A stretch of DNA of 64,000 nucleotides from Chloranthus sessilifolius (GCA_021018995.1 CM037588.1:78527765-78591764), one strand, 5' to 3'. Positions 35,241 to 46,322 are shown, counted from the stretch's first letter. The notes: generated from the sequence alone by a model not told the origin. A program made the numbers and translations.

Positions 35241-35650
35241 GCGTGCGAGACTATTGTTTCAGCTTGTATTCTAACTATATATTATTGTTTCAGTATATAG
35301 TCTCCCTAGTTAGGATCTGAGCCACTTAGCTATTATTTCTGCTTGTGTTTAGCTATGTACGATTGTTTTAGTGCATGGTTCCTGAGTCAGGGTCAAGGGG
35401 TTTGAAATATAAGACTATTGTTTGAGTGTGCATTTCGACTATATACTATAGTTTCAGTATATAGTCTCCCTAAGTTGGGATCTAAGCCACAGAGCTATTA
35501 TTTCAGCCTGTATTCAGCCATGTACTATTGTTTCAGTGCATGGTTCCCATTAGGGTTATAGGGCCTGAGCCATAGAGCTATTATTTCAGCCTATGTCTTT
35601 CCATATACTATTGTTTTAGTATCTGGTCTCATGTTAGGGTAAAGGTCAAA
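35225..35650. repeat. Minisatellite in the U3 end of the M LTR
   Basis: About eight half-units built on CTATTGTTTCAG followed by T(A/G)(T/C)ATGGT(T/C)(T/C)CC. They pair into longer units of about 100-190 bases. Confidence 0.7.
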
Positions 35651-35703
35651 GGTTGACCAAACAAACTTGTATATTTCAAGAGGGAAAATTGGAGGTGTCT
35701 ATA

Positions 35704-35716
35704 GATGCCCCTCTTC
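35704..35716 (-). promoter_or_regulatory. M polypurine tract
   Basis: The minus strand reads GAAGAGGGGCATC before the LTR, the same as in P. Confidence 0.65.
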
Positions 35717-35904
35717 GGCGCGCTCTTGTGAAGTAAGAATACGTCGAAGAAGTAGACACTCCTCATTTGAGGTGTCTTCTCGTTTCTCATAAGAAATTAT
35801 AATTATGAACTGGGGATGCTGTCATGACATGCTTAGCTTTCTTATCTATTAGTGCAAGCTAAGATGGAGCATTCGGAGGCCCAGTGGTAGCTGTCGAAAG
35901 GCAT

Positions 35905-36019
35905 GTTCCATACCGTGGATGCCCAGGGGTAATCCCGCCGCGTATTGCGACCCGCTGTCATAGACAGTCGATGGGGGAAGTTAGCCTATCCTATTTCGCA
36001 GGTGCAAGGGGCATCCTAT
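35905..36019. repeat. 3' tandem repeat of M, left part (continues at 46323)
   Basis: The phrase GGTGCAAGGGGCATCC and CGCG(T/A)...GCGACC(C/T)(G/A)CT recur at 85-90 base intervals: one unit here and two at 46323-46490. E3 inserted inside the array. Confidence 0.6.
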
Positions 36020-37294
36020 TGTTGGGAATTTACCTTGTGTTCAAAAAGGGGTTTAAAATCGCACAATTAAAGGGTTTATGGATAGCACACACCAAGGCAG
36101 GCTCACACACAGTCCTGCAAGTATTCAGGGCCTGTGTAGCAAGTTTTGAAAAAGTAAGGGAATGTCCACAGGGAGATGTGAGTGAAAATCAGGTAAATCT
36201 CCAGATCTGTGGTAGATCTGGCACCCTTCCTAATGCTAAAACAGTAAAAGAAAGAGGGGAGGTTTAAGGGGTTGTCACTTCTAAACTAAACTAAAAACAA
36301 GTAAGATTGCAGAGATGGATGGTAGGATCAGATCCAAAGTACATATTTTGCAGAGAGGGGGAATTAAACACAGAAAATGGAGAAAAGCATCTTGGAGTTT
36401 GGTCTTGCTACAATTAGGTTGAGCAGCTAGGGTTACAAAGAGTTTAGAGTACACCAATCCCTCAACTGGCCATAGGCATAGCTGCAGGGTAGAAGAATCT
36501 ACTATACACCAAAGGTTTGAACTGATCTTAAGGGTATGATCTATCCACTTTAATGGTCACAGATCATCCTATAGACTTCCTCCAAAGCAAAGGATTAAGG
36601 TAGACAAATCCAATTTAGACCAAAGGTTTGAATCGATCTTAAGGCTATGATCTGTCCACTTCAATGGTCACAGATCATCCTAGGGATTTCCTCAAAACAA
36701 AAGGGTTCAATTAGAGCATTAAAATCACTACGAATGTTGTAATTACTGGGCCACAAACATAGGAAATTACAGGAACATCAGGTCCAGGGAGATCAAATGG
36801 CATCCAAGAGGTCTAACAGTTAATTGGGTGAGCTATTCTCCTCTACACAAAGCCGATCGAGCACCAAATGAAACCAAAGGAACTATAGATCTAATTACAA
36901 CAATTAAACCAACATTACATTGAATTAAACTGACCATACAATGAAATGTCCTCAGATTTGCAGTCTGTGCATCATCTAACCCTCAATAACACTCTTAGCT
37001 CTCCCTAATTACAGATTCGACCTCTCTCTTTGCTGCTCTCCAGAAGTTAGCCAACCATAGTTAGACTAAAGGAAAGAATTAAAGAATTTCGCTGCAAGCT
37101 CTGGTTTTTGGAATTGACCCCCCCCCCCCTTTTCTGACGGCTTCTTTCCTACTTATAGCTTTCTCCTTGGGTCTCAGATCTGTTTTTCTCGCCAATTGCA
37201 GCCTCCAGAATGATTTTGTTATTCCCTCTTCTATTCCCCTTCTAGAAGGCTCTTTCAGTTTGTTAGAGCTGGGGGAGAGCACGTGGTTCGGTCT
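36020..37294 (-). repeat. E3 3' LTR, shortened
   Basis: It matches 44246 to about 45515 of the 5' LTR, including two hairpin repeats (about 36530-36575 and 36635-36675) and the TATA region near 37151. It then runs directly into the element's 3' internal sequence. Confidence 0.82.
36530..36680. repeat. Hairpin repeats in the E3 3' LTR
   Basis: Two copies with stem ATGATCTGT / ACAGATCAT (second copy perfect). The 5' LTR has the same pair at 44755-44915. Confidence 0.7.
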
Positions 37295-37319
37295 TCTGCC
37301 TCTTCTTCTTTCTCTTTTC

Positions 37320-37468
37320 TTCTTTCTTTTTCTCCTTTGCGAGGATTCGCTACACTTCATCGTACTCATCCCATAAAAATTACAAGGGATCAGGCTCGAC
37401 TGATGATAGCGGTGGTGGCCAGATGGGGTAGAACTTGGTCGGCAAGTCTTTGGTTTTGTCGTCGGCCA
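37320..37468 (-). pseudogene. Short extra coding stretch of E3, related to 1924-2161
   Basis: The minus strand starts MADDKTKDLPTKFYPIW and continues with DPL, WDEY and ILAKE words and a Lys/Arg-rich tail, parallel to the E1 stretch. The family is unknown. It is broken. Confidence 0.5.
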
Positions 37469-37858
37469 TGAATGGGGTTATGGAAGGGTTGAAGAGTTTA
37501 GGAGGGAATGGATGTGAAAAGACAGGACGAGGCTGATATTTAAAGTGCATGGCTGGTGGAATATGAATCGGTATAATAAATTGGTCGCATTCTTCCAAGC
37601 TTAATTGTTGAAACTGAAAATGGGGATAAATGGAGCGGTGGTTGTTGTATGGGGAATAGAACGCGGACTGCATGTTGGGCTATTTTTAGCAATGGTAGTT
37701 AAGTCCAGAAAGTATGCGCAATGAATGCTGAGACCTTGATTTGTTGATAAGGATGACAACGTGCTCCAACATGGTTGGCTCTATAACCACAACAAATGAG
37801 GAGAGAGAGCTACGGTTTGTAGTAGGTGTCGAATGGAAGAAACTGACCTAACAATAGG

Positions 37859-37868
37859 TTTATAAAGG
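37859..37868 (-). promoter_or_regulatory. TATA box next to the E3 internal word array
   Basis: CCTTTATAAA on the minus strand, directly downstream of the CTATCGATAGG array. Confidence 0.55.
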
Positions 37869-37869
37869 A

Positions 37870-38180
37870 TGAAAAATGATTTCGATAGGATGAATTGAAT
37901 GATTTCGATAGGTCAAGGCGTCCTGTCGAATGCTATAGAAGTACAGCGTGCAGATGGGATACTTCGATAGGTCAATCCTTCTTATCGATAAGTTCATATA
38001 GCATATGATTTGTCCTTTCGATAGGTTCTCGATAAGTATCTAGAACCTATCGAAAGCTTCTTTCTGACCTTTTGAACTTATCGAAAAGTTATTTTCACCT
38101 ATCAACCAATCTCAGTGCCTATCGAAATCCTCAAATGACCTATCGAAACCGTCAAATGACTTATCGAAAGCTCTCATATG
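37870..38180 (-). repeat. E3 internal array of CTATCGA words
   Basis: About fifteen copies of CCTATCGAAA or TTCGATAGGT and variants. The same words fill 45630-46040 in the LTR. It lies between integrase and the 3' region. Confidence 0.85.
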
Positions 38181-38200
38181 CACATAAAAATGACATTTTT

Positions 38201-38222
38201 GTGCTGTTTTGAACAGCAGCAC
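38201..38222. other. Imperfect inverted repeat beside the E3 array
   Basis: GTGCTGTT, three bases, then AACAGCAGCAC. It occupies the same place as the 13-base palindrome in E1. Confidence 0.5.
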
Positions 38223-38397
38223 CCAGCCAACTCTATAGCTGTGCTTCCATTCACTAGGTTTGCATTATTGACACACTCCCATGGTCCCTGAACTATTGGC
38301 CAGATCGAGATGATGACCTAATCCCAACAACTTTATTGAACACAACAGAACAAAACTGAGCAAAATCAAACTATGGTACATATGATACAAACGAAAA

Positions 38398-39510
38398 TCA
38401 TGTATAACTTGGAGGGTCCTGAAGATCAATGGTCTCCTCAGGTGCACAAATTTTTTTAACACAATTTTTTAATCTTTGGCCATTGACTTTCATGACCCTA
38501 CCATATTTAGGGTCCTTGATTTCTACAGCTCCAGATGGGGACACATGTAAGACTGTGTAAAGCCCATCCCATCTGGACTGCAATTTGCCTGGAAAGAGTT
38601 TCAATCTTGAATTGAATAACCATACCTTGGCACCTATTTCGAATTCTTTCCGCAGCAGGTGCTTGTCATGAAAGGCCTTGGTTTTGTCTTTGTAACTCCT
38701 TGCCCTTGAATATGCTTCCATTCTCAACTCCTCAAGTTCAGTTATTTACAATTTTCTGTTCACACCAGCAAAGGTCAAGTCAGAATTTAGTATTTTAATG
38801 GCCCAATATGCTCTATGTTCCAACTCAACAGGCAAATGACATGCCTTACCGTACACTAACCTGAATGGGGACATCCCTATGGGGGTTTTATAGGCAGTCC
38901 TATAAGCCCACAAGGCATCTGGCAATTTTATGGACCAATCCCTCCTATCAGCACTCACAGTCTTCTCTAAGATGTGTTTGATTTCTCTATTGGAGATCTC
39001 TACTTGCCCACTGGTTTGTGGGTGGTAGGGAGTAGTAGCTCTGTGGGTCACTGAGTATTTTTTCAGCAGTTTTTCAAAAGGTTTGTTGCAAAAATGGCTG
39101 CCTCCATCACTAATAATAGCTTTGGGGGTGCCAAACTTAGAAAAGATGTTTTCTTTTAAGAACTTAATGACAACCTTGTGGTCATTAGTTTTTGTAGCTA
39201 TGGCCTCTACCCATTTGGAAACATAGTCCACAGCTACAAGAATGAAATTATAACCATAAGAGGGGGGAAAAGGTCCCATGAAATCAATCCCCCATATGTC
39301 AAATAGTTCAACAACCAGCACAGGTTGCAGGGGCATGGAGTTTCTCTTTGTAATACTTCCCATTTGTTGACATTTAGAACAGGCTTTGTAGTGCTGTATG
39401 GCATCCTTGAACAGAGTAGGCCAATAGAAACCAGATTGGAGCACCTTTGCAGCAGTCCTGTTGCCACTGAAATGGCCCCCACAAGCCTGTTCATGGCACA
39501 TGGTTAGAAT
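38398..39510 (-). pseudogene. E3 integrase
   Basis: The minus strand codes for [12 protein letters not shown] and CSKCQQMGS (zinc-binding part), [12 protein letters not shown] and [10 protein letters not shown] (core, first Asp), [10 protein letters not shown] (second Asp), [15 protein letters not shown] (Glu region) and [18 protein letters not shown], then a C-terminal part with KVWLFNSRLKLFPGKLQSRW. Apart from position it matches the E1 integrase closely. It is broken. Confidence 0.9.
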
Positions 39511-39549
39511 ATTTTCAAACTCAGTTTCAGGTATACATCTTCTTATTAC

Positions 39550-41300
39550 CTAGTCTACACAATATTTAAAGAGGTAGGGATCCTCCCACATGTAATATCG
39601 AATATGTGAAAAGAACAGACTTCGATCATCCTTGCTCCAATGTGGGGGTATCCTTCTCACAGCCAGATAGTCTACTATATTGGCAAACCAGGGCATACTT
39701 ATCTTTACACCAAAAAGCTGCTCATCTGGGAAAGAGTCATTGATGGGCAAGCTCTCTACTTCCGTTTGTGGAATCCTTGACAAGTGGTTTGCAACCACAT
39801 TTTCAACCCCCTTCTTGTCTTTGATTTCCAAGTAGAATTCCTACAAAAGAAGAATCCATCTAATTAGTCTGGCTTTGGCCTCCTTCTTAGACAAGAGGTA
39901 TTTTAAGGCTGAATGGTCAGTGAAGACAGTGATCTTGGATCCCAACACATATGATCTAAAATTTTCTAAAGTATATACAATGGCTAGCAGCTCCTTTTTT
40001 GTCGTGGTGTAATTCAATTGAGCATCAACCATTGATTTACTAGCATATGCCACCACACATGGTGCTTTATCTCTCCTTTGTCCCAGCACTGCACCAATGA
40101 CTAAGTCTTATGCATCACACATCAGCTCAAATGGCAAAGAAAAGTCATAGGCTTGTAATATAGGAGCAGTAGTCAAACAGGTTTTCAGAAGTTTAAAAGC
40201 AGCTAGGCATTCCTCATTGAACACAAATGGAACCTCTTGGCACAACAAGTGGCAAAGAGGCGTCGAAATTTTGCTAAAGTCTTTGATGAACCTCCTGTAA
40301 AAACCAGCATGGCCCAAGAATGACTTGACTTGTTTGACAGTTTTGGGGGGGGGAAATGTGCTATTAGATCAATTTTAGCTTGGTCAACCTCTATTCCTCT
40401 TTGGGAAACAACATGTCCTAGGACAGTTCCTTGAGTCACCATGAAATGACTCTTTTCCCAACTCAGAACAAGGTTGGTCTCCTCACACCTTTGCAGCACC
40501 AGGCTGAGATGGTGCAGGCATTGGCTAAAATCATCCCAAAAATAGAGAAATCATCCATAAAAGACTCTAAAAACTTATCAATCATATCAGAAAAGATAGA
40601 ATACATGCATCTTTGAAAAGTGGCAGGTGCATTACATAGTCCAAATGGCATCCGTCTGTATGCAAAGGTTCCAAATGGGCAAGTGAATGTGGTTTTCTAT
40701 TGATCCTGAGGGTAAACAGGAATCTGGTTGTACCCTGAATAGCCATCAAGAAAATAGTAAAAAGCTTTATCTGCCAGCTTATCTAAGAATTAATCTATAA
40801 AGGGTAATGGAAAGTGATCTTTGCTGGTTTTCTCATTAAGCTTGCGATAGTCTATGCATACTCTCCAACCAGTGGTCTGTCTAGTTGGGATCAGCTCACC
40901 CGAGTCTGCTTGAACAACTGTGATCCCAGATTTCTTGGCCACCACCTGGGTAGGTGCCACCCATTGAGAATCTAAGATGGGGTAAATGACCCCAGCATCA
41001 AAGAGTTTAACTACTTCCTTCATTACAACTTCCTGCATGTGTGGGTTAAGCTTCCTTTGCATCTCTCTAGAAGATTTAGAACCTTCTTCAAGATGGATTT
41101 TGTGCATGCACACTGCTAGATTTATTCCCCCCAAATCAACAATAGTCCACCTTATTGCTCTCTTATGCCTTTTTAGCACACAAAGCAGTTCATCTTCCTG
41201 TTTAAGGGTGAGGGAAGAAGAAATTATCACTGGCAGTTTGTGATTGGCCCTTAAAAAGGCATATTTCAAAGATTTTGGGAGTTGTTTCAATTCCACATCT
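39550..41300 (-). pseudogene. E3 reverse transcriptase and RNase H
   Basis: RT pieces on the minus strand show WRVCIDYRKLNEKTSKDHFPLPF, MPFGLCNAPATFQRCMYSIFSDMIDKFLE-type wording in shorter blocks and FMDDFS. RNase H pieces show [30 protein letters not shown] and VANHLSR. Lineage Athila. It is broken. Confidence 0.88.
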
Positions 41301-42106
41301 GGGGGACTGATAAGTGAAGGAAATAGGGGTTCCTTAGAAGGTGGTGGAAGGGGTAATAAAGCAGGAGTCCATGGGTGGTGCTTTGCTGGCTCCACGTCAG
41401 AATTGACATTTTTCACTTGCTCAAGCTCAGGTGTGAGAGCTTTCCCTTTCCCAGTTTCATTCCATACCTCATCAAAAATATTACACAAATCAGTACCATG
41501 CAGCAGCTGAGGCAGAGTTTCTTGTACAAACTCATCCAGCACATCAATGGAGAAACATTCCTCATTCTCTAAGTGCGGTTGATTAGCTGCATCATGCACA
41601 TTCAGCTTGACTTTCATATTACCAAAACATACTTCCATGATCCCTAATCTATATTGTATGTAAGCATTTACAGTGGCCAAAAAAGGCCAGCCTAAGATCA
41701 TAGGGATAGAAGTAGCACTCCTACTTGGCTCCATTTCTAGCACCAGAAAATTAGCAGGATAAAAGAATTTATCAACCCCAACCAAGACATCCTCGATGAT
41801 CCCCATAGGATTCCTTTCAGATCTATCAACTAGTTGCAAGGCTACATGTGTGGGCCTCAACTCTCCTAAGCTCAGCTTCTCATATACTGAATATGGAAGC
41901 AAATTTACACTAGCTCCTAGATCTAACAAGGCCTTTTCAATGGTATGATCCCCAATGATGCAGGGGATAGTGGGGAATCCAGGGTCTTGGAGTTTGGTTG
42001 GGGTGGCAATAGTCAATATCTGTTTCACTTTTTCTGCTGAGAAGACTTTCTTGGACCAATGTATCCTTGATTGTCTTTTGTGGGTGCACAGGTCATTTAA
42101 AAACAT
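41300..42106 (-). pseudogene. E3 aspartic protease and linker to RT
   Basis: In a minus-strand open stretch of 438 codons that also runs into RT, residues 45-75 read FPTIPCIIGD then LLDLGASVNLLPYSVY, with DLG as the active site. The VNVH.A-type block and acidic linker follow. Its order and wording parallel E1. Confidence 0.85.
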
Positions 42107-42690
42107 GGCATAGGCTGGAACCTACTTGATTGTATCAAGGAGAGGCAGGTTAATCTTCACTTGCTTAAAGGTTTCCATCATTTCCTCTATTTTGGCATGC
42201 CCTTTATCAAAAGGAGAAGGTGCTTGCATTGCCTTAGGAAATGGAAAATGTGAGACTGCTCCCTCATTTGAAGCCTTTGCCAACTCATCATCTCTTTTTT
42301 TTATTTTATTTTTTTCTTGAGAATCATCACTATCCTTTTTATTCATCATGGGAGACTGCTCCTATTGCACTTTGTCTTTAACCACCTCTTTCTCTTTTTC
42401 TGAATTTCTCAAAGGCCCACAAGCTACTTGATTATCTACCAGCCTTCCACTTCTCAATGAGGTGACAGATTTGGCTTCCTCATGCGAAGTGAAAACTTCA
42501 CCTATCACATATTGTCTCCTTGGGTTATCCATGGGTTGGCTAGGCAGCCTCCCTTCCTCTCTCTTGGCTAAAGCATTAGATAGCTGAACAAGATGGTCTT
42601 CTATCTTTTTAATGCTTTGGCTATGAGAATACACAGTTTGAGACAAGGGTCCTAGGTTCTGTAATGAAGGCAGAACCTGTTCCTCAAAAG
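42107..42690 (-). other. E3 gag-protease linker
   Basis: Charged Lys/Glu-rich coding pieces between gag and protease, matching the equivalent linker of E1. No domain is recognised. Confidence 0.5.
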
Positions 42691-43809
42691 AAAGAGATCT
42701 AGCAGCTGGCGGGGTTCAGATTGCTGCACAGGCTGAGCCATAGGCTATTGGTATTGGGGCCTTGGGAAGTAATTCTGGTGGTATGGCTAAGCATTCTTGT
42801 AAGGCATGGGCTGTTGTGGCTACTGCTGCTGGTTTTGAAAACCATCTTGTCTCCACCTCCAGTTGGGGTGGTTTCTCCATTGGTAACCAGTAGCAGGTTG
42901 TTGCCCATAAGACTGGGTGGTAGCCACATGCTCCATCACAAAGTCTGGAAATTGGGCAGCTGAGGGGCATTACTCAAGGGAGTGAGTGGGAGACTAGCAT
43001 ATAGTACATGCCTCCTCCACTTTAGCAACCATGGGTGACTGCATTGCTCCCATGAGCTTGTCAAATTTTTGGGTCAAACTGTCCACTTTCCTCTCCAAAT
43101 CATTGTGTCCACTTACCTCATACAATTTTCCTCTTGTTGTATTTTCTTTCACCAGTCTAGGAGTGTCCCAATCCCTAGACAATGTCTCTCTCTGCATGGA
43201 GTTCTCACTGATAATGTCAAACAACTCCCAAGCCTCCTCAGCAGTTTTGTGGAGGTAGGTACCACCACAAGAGGCATCGACCATATCCCTGCTTTTAGGA
43301 TCAATCCCTTGATAGAAACTTTGGACAAGTTGCCATTCAGGGATTTGATGATGGGGATATTTCTTCAGGAGTTCTTTGAATCTTTCCCAAACTTGGTGAA
43401 AATCCTTAGTTGGGTCTTGAGCAAATGAGATAATGCTCTTCCTCAACTGGCTTGTCTTGGACATGGGAAAAAATTTGGCCAAAAACTGACATTGAAGGTC
43501 ACTCCAGGACTGAATATTGTTGGTTGGGAGCATTGACAACCAAGTCCTAGCCCTGTACTTTAGTGAAAAAGGAAAGAGTCTCATCCTGGTTGCTTCCTCC
43601 CCCAAACCTGTGATATTGAATGTAGTGCACAGTCCTAAAAATTCATCAATGTGCTTATATGGGTCTTTTTTGGTTAGGCCATGGAATTAGGGAAGCATTT
43701 GGATTATGGATGACTTGATCTCATAGTTCCCTTGAGCAGCAGGGAATTGAATGCAAACCCCTAGTGCATTGAATTCCTTCAAGGTTCTAGGTTGCTGTTG
43801 CTCACCCAT
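42690..43809 (-). pseudogene. E3 gag
   Basis: From a start-like ATG at 43809 (MGEQQQPRTLKEFN) the minus strand codes for an Athila gag: LFPFSLKYRARTWL, W.RFKELLKKYPHHQIPEWQ, QSFYQGIDPKSRDMVDASCG, a coiled segment and the start of a zinc knuckle, then a Gln-rich end. It is broken. Confidence 0.88.
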
Positions 43810-44221
43810 TTAAGCAAATCCAGGTGCAGTAGATGTGGGTGAAATTTGTTTAGTCCTAAGGATTCTTTCAACCTCTAAATTTAATAGAACAATCTGAGGA
43901 TTGAGAGTTCTCCTTCCATACATACACCACTCACAATCTTAATGTACACACAATGCACAACCAATTTATCACAACAATCAAGAATCAACACAATACAAAT
44001 CCAGAGATCAGAAAAATAAAAGGAGTAGAGGAATGCAAACTTTAGCACAGCCTCTAGCACAATATTCCTCTATAAACACAACTTCCAATCTATTAAAAAT
44101 AACAAAACTACTACAAAACAACAGAAATTTCAACAGCAGTTAGTGGAAAATTAAACAATATATTGCAAATCTATAATTTATGCTAAAACAAACTTAGATC
44201 TACTAATTTCAAGCACACATT
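43810..44221 (-). other. E3 5' leader
   Basis: AT-rich untranslated sequence between primer site and gag; no gene. Confidence 0.6.
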
Positions 44222-44239
44222 CCCCCAACTGCGGCGCCA
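44222..44239 (-). promoter_or_regulatory. E3 primer-binding site, tRNA-Asp type
   Basis: The minus strand reads TGGCGCCGCAGTTGGGGG, 13 of 18 matches to the tRNA-Asp site, six bases from the LTR. Confidence 0.85.
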
Positions 44240-45370
44240 AAAACTTGTTGGGAATCTGCCTTGTGTTCAAAAAGGGGTTTAAAATTGCACAATTAAAGGG
44301 TCTATGGATAGCACAAACCAAGGCAGGCTCACACAGCCCTGTAAGTATTCAGGGCCTGTTATAGCAAGTTTTGAAAAAGTAAGGGAATGTCCACAGGGAA
44401 ATGTGAGTTAAAATAAGGTAAATCTCCAGATCTGTGGTAGATTTAACACCCTTCCTAATGCTAAAACAGTAAAAGAAAGAGGGGAGGTTTAAGGGATTGT
44501 CACTTCTAAACTAAACTAAAAACAAGTAAGATTGCAGAGATGGATGGTAGGATCAGATCCAGAGTACAGATCTTGCAGAGAGGGGGAATTAAACACAGAA
44601 AATGGGGAGAAGCTGCTTGGAGTTTGGTCTTGCTACAATTACGTTGAGCAGCTAGGGTTACAGAGAGTTTAGAGTACACCAATCCCTCATCTGGCCATAG
44701 GCACAACTGCAGGGTAGAAGAATCTACTCTACACCAAAGGTTTGAACTGATCTTAAGGGTATGATCTGTCCACTTTAATGGTCATAGATCATCCTATAGA
44801 CTTCCTCCAAAGCAAAGGATTAAGGTAGACAAATCTAATTTAGACTAAAGGTTTGAATCGATCTTAAGGCTATGTTCTGTCCACTTCAATGGTCACAGAT
44901 CATCCTAGGGATTTCCTCTAAACAAAAGGGTTCAATGAGAGCATTAAAATCACTGCGAATGCTGCAATTACCGGGCCACAGACACAGGCAATTGCAAGAA
45001 CATCAGGTCCAGGGTGATCAAATGGCATCCAAGAGGTCTACAAGTTAAGTGGGTGAGCTATTCTCCTCTACACAAAGCCGATCGAGCACCAAATGAAACC
45101 AAAGAAACTATAGATCTAATTACAATAATTAAACCAACATTACATTGAATTAAACTGACCATATAATGAAATGTCCTCAGATTTGCAGTCTGTGCATCAT
45201 CTAACCCTCAAGAACACTCTCAGCTCTCCCTAATTACATATTCGACCTCTCTCTTTGCTTCTCTCCAGAAGTTAGCCAACCATAGTTGGACTAAAGGAAA
45301 GAATTAAAGAATTTTGCTGCAAGGTCTGGTTTCCGAAATTGCCCCCCCCCTTTTCTGACGGCTTCCTTCC

Positions 45371-45380
45371 TACTTATAGC
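45371..45380 (-). promoter_or_regulatory. TATA box in the E3 LTR
   Basis: GCTATAAGTA on the minus strand, downstream of the word array. The 3' LTR copy is near 37151-37160. Confidence 0.55.
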
Positions 45381-45629
45381 TTCTGCTTGGGTCTCAGATC
45401 TATTTTTCCTACCAAATGCAGCCTCCAGAATGATTCTGTTATTCCCTCTTCTATTCCCCTTTTAGAAGGCTCTTTTAGTTCGTTAGAGCTGGGGTGAGCA
45501 CGTGGGTCGGTTAGGGTTTCTCAGGGCACTTCTAGAATCCTCGCACCGATCACCTAGGTGCCTCGATTTTCATGCAGCAGGTCACCAACTCACTGCGTGT
45601 GCACAATGACTTTTTTGGGAAGTGTTTAG

Positions 45630-46040
45630 ATCGATTTCGATAGGTTGAAGAAGCTTTCGATAGGTTGAAATCCAGTGCTTTAGTCTATTCGCTAGGATTC
45701 AGGATTCCATCGAAAGGTTCCGATAGGTTGCATCCTGCAATTAGAGCTTTAGGATTTGCAACCTTCATTCGATGTTTTCGATAGGTTGAGCTCTTGCGTA
45801 ATTGCTTTCGCTAGGTTCTCCCATTGCTCTGTAGCAACCATTCGATAGTTGGCATTTTCGTGATAGGTTCCGGGATCCTATCGACAGGATCACTTTAAGC
45901 TCCAAGGGACCTTTTGATATGATGCTTCCTACTTGCTTTCAACTGCCTGATAGGTTCCAGATCCTATCGAAATACTCTGATCTCCATGACTTCTTCCTTT
46001 TCAGCCTTCAAATCCTATCGATAGGTTAAAGTAACCTAGC
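45630..46040 (-). repeat. E3 LTR array of CTATCGATAGG words
   Basis: About fifteen copies of TTCGATAGGTT, CCTATCGAAA and CCTATCGATAGG. The full word is a perfect palindrome. Confidence 0.85.
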
Positions 46041-46322
46041 GATAGGTTATTCTCTGCCTATTTTTCCTTCCTCACCGCTGCTTTGCTGTTGCTGGATGCC
46101 CCAAGTGGTCATTGGTGTGGGGCCCTTTTATGTGCCATAGCTGGGTCAGAGCTGTGGTGAGAGATGGACCTTCTTGTAGAGCACTTTAGGGTGGATTTTT
46201 GCACTATGATTGCTTATTACAGCTACCTACAAAACATGCTTAACAAGCACTTATTAGTCAACTCATTGGTCTATCAAAGCTCATGTTAAGGGGTGAAAAG
46301 TGATACTTTTCACTGATTAACA

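Larger units (their letters stand above)
33212..35703 (-). repeat. M 3' LTR (about 2.5 kb)
   Basis: The minus strand opens TATAGACACC and ends GCGCGCACCA. It shares the GATCGAAAGGAACCC end and the 'gagcttacgaagggt' phrase with the P LTR. It is 1 kb longer than the P LTR because of AT-rich repeats (33780-34060) and a minisatellite (35225-35650). Confidence 0.75.
36020..46322 (-). mobile_element. E3: Athila-like Ty3/gypsy element inside M, broken
   Basis: Read on the minus strand: 5' LTR (44246-46322), primer site, gag, protease, RT, RNase H, integrase, word array, a short 3' coding stretch and a shortened 3' LTR (36020 to about 37294). The flanks CCTAT and CTTAT form a five-base duplication with one change. 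LTR copies differ by roughly 4-6 percent by hand count, so the insertion is a few million years old at common plant rates. Compared with E1 the extra gene is missing. The coding part is broken, with roughly ten breaks. Confidence 0.88.
44246..46322 (-). repeat. E3 5' LTR (about 2.1 kb)
   Basis: The minus strand starts TGTTAATCAG and ends TTCCCAACA. It contains the terminal inverted repeat (46295-46311), word array (45630-46040), TATA box (45371-45380) and two hairpin repeats (44755-44915). Confidence 0.9.

Noticed and set aside
35884-36267. A 127-codon plus-strand open frame
   Set aside because: It crosses the E3 insertion boundary at 36020 and reads antisense through an LTR; no domain is present.
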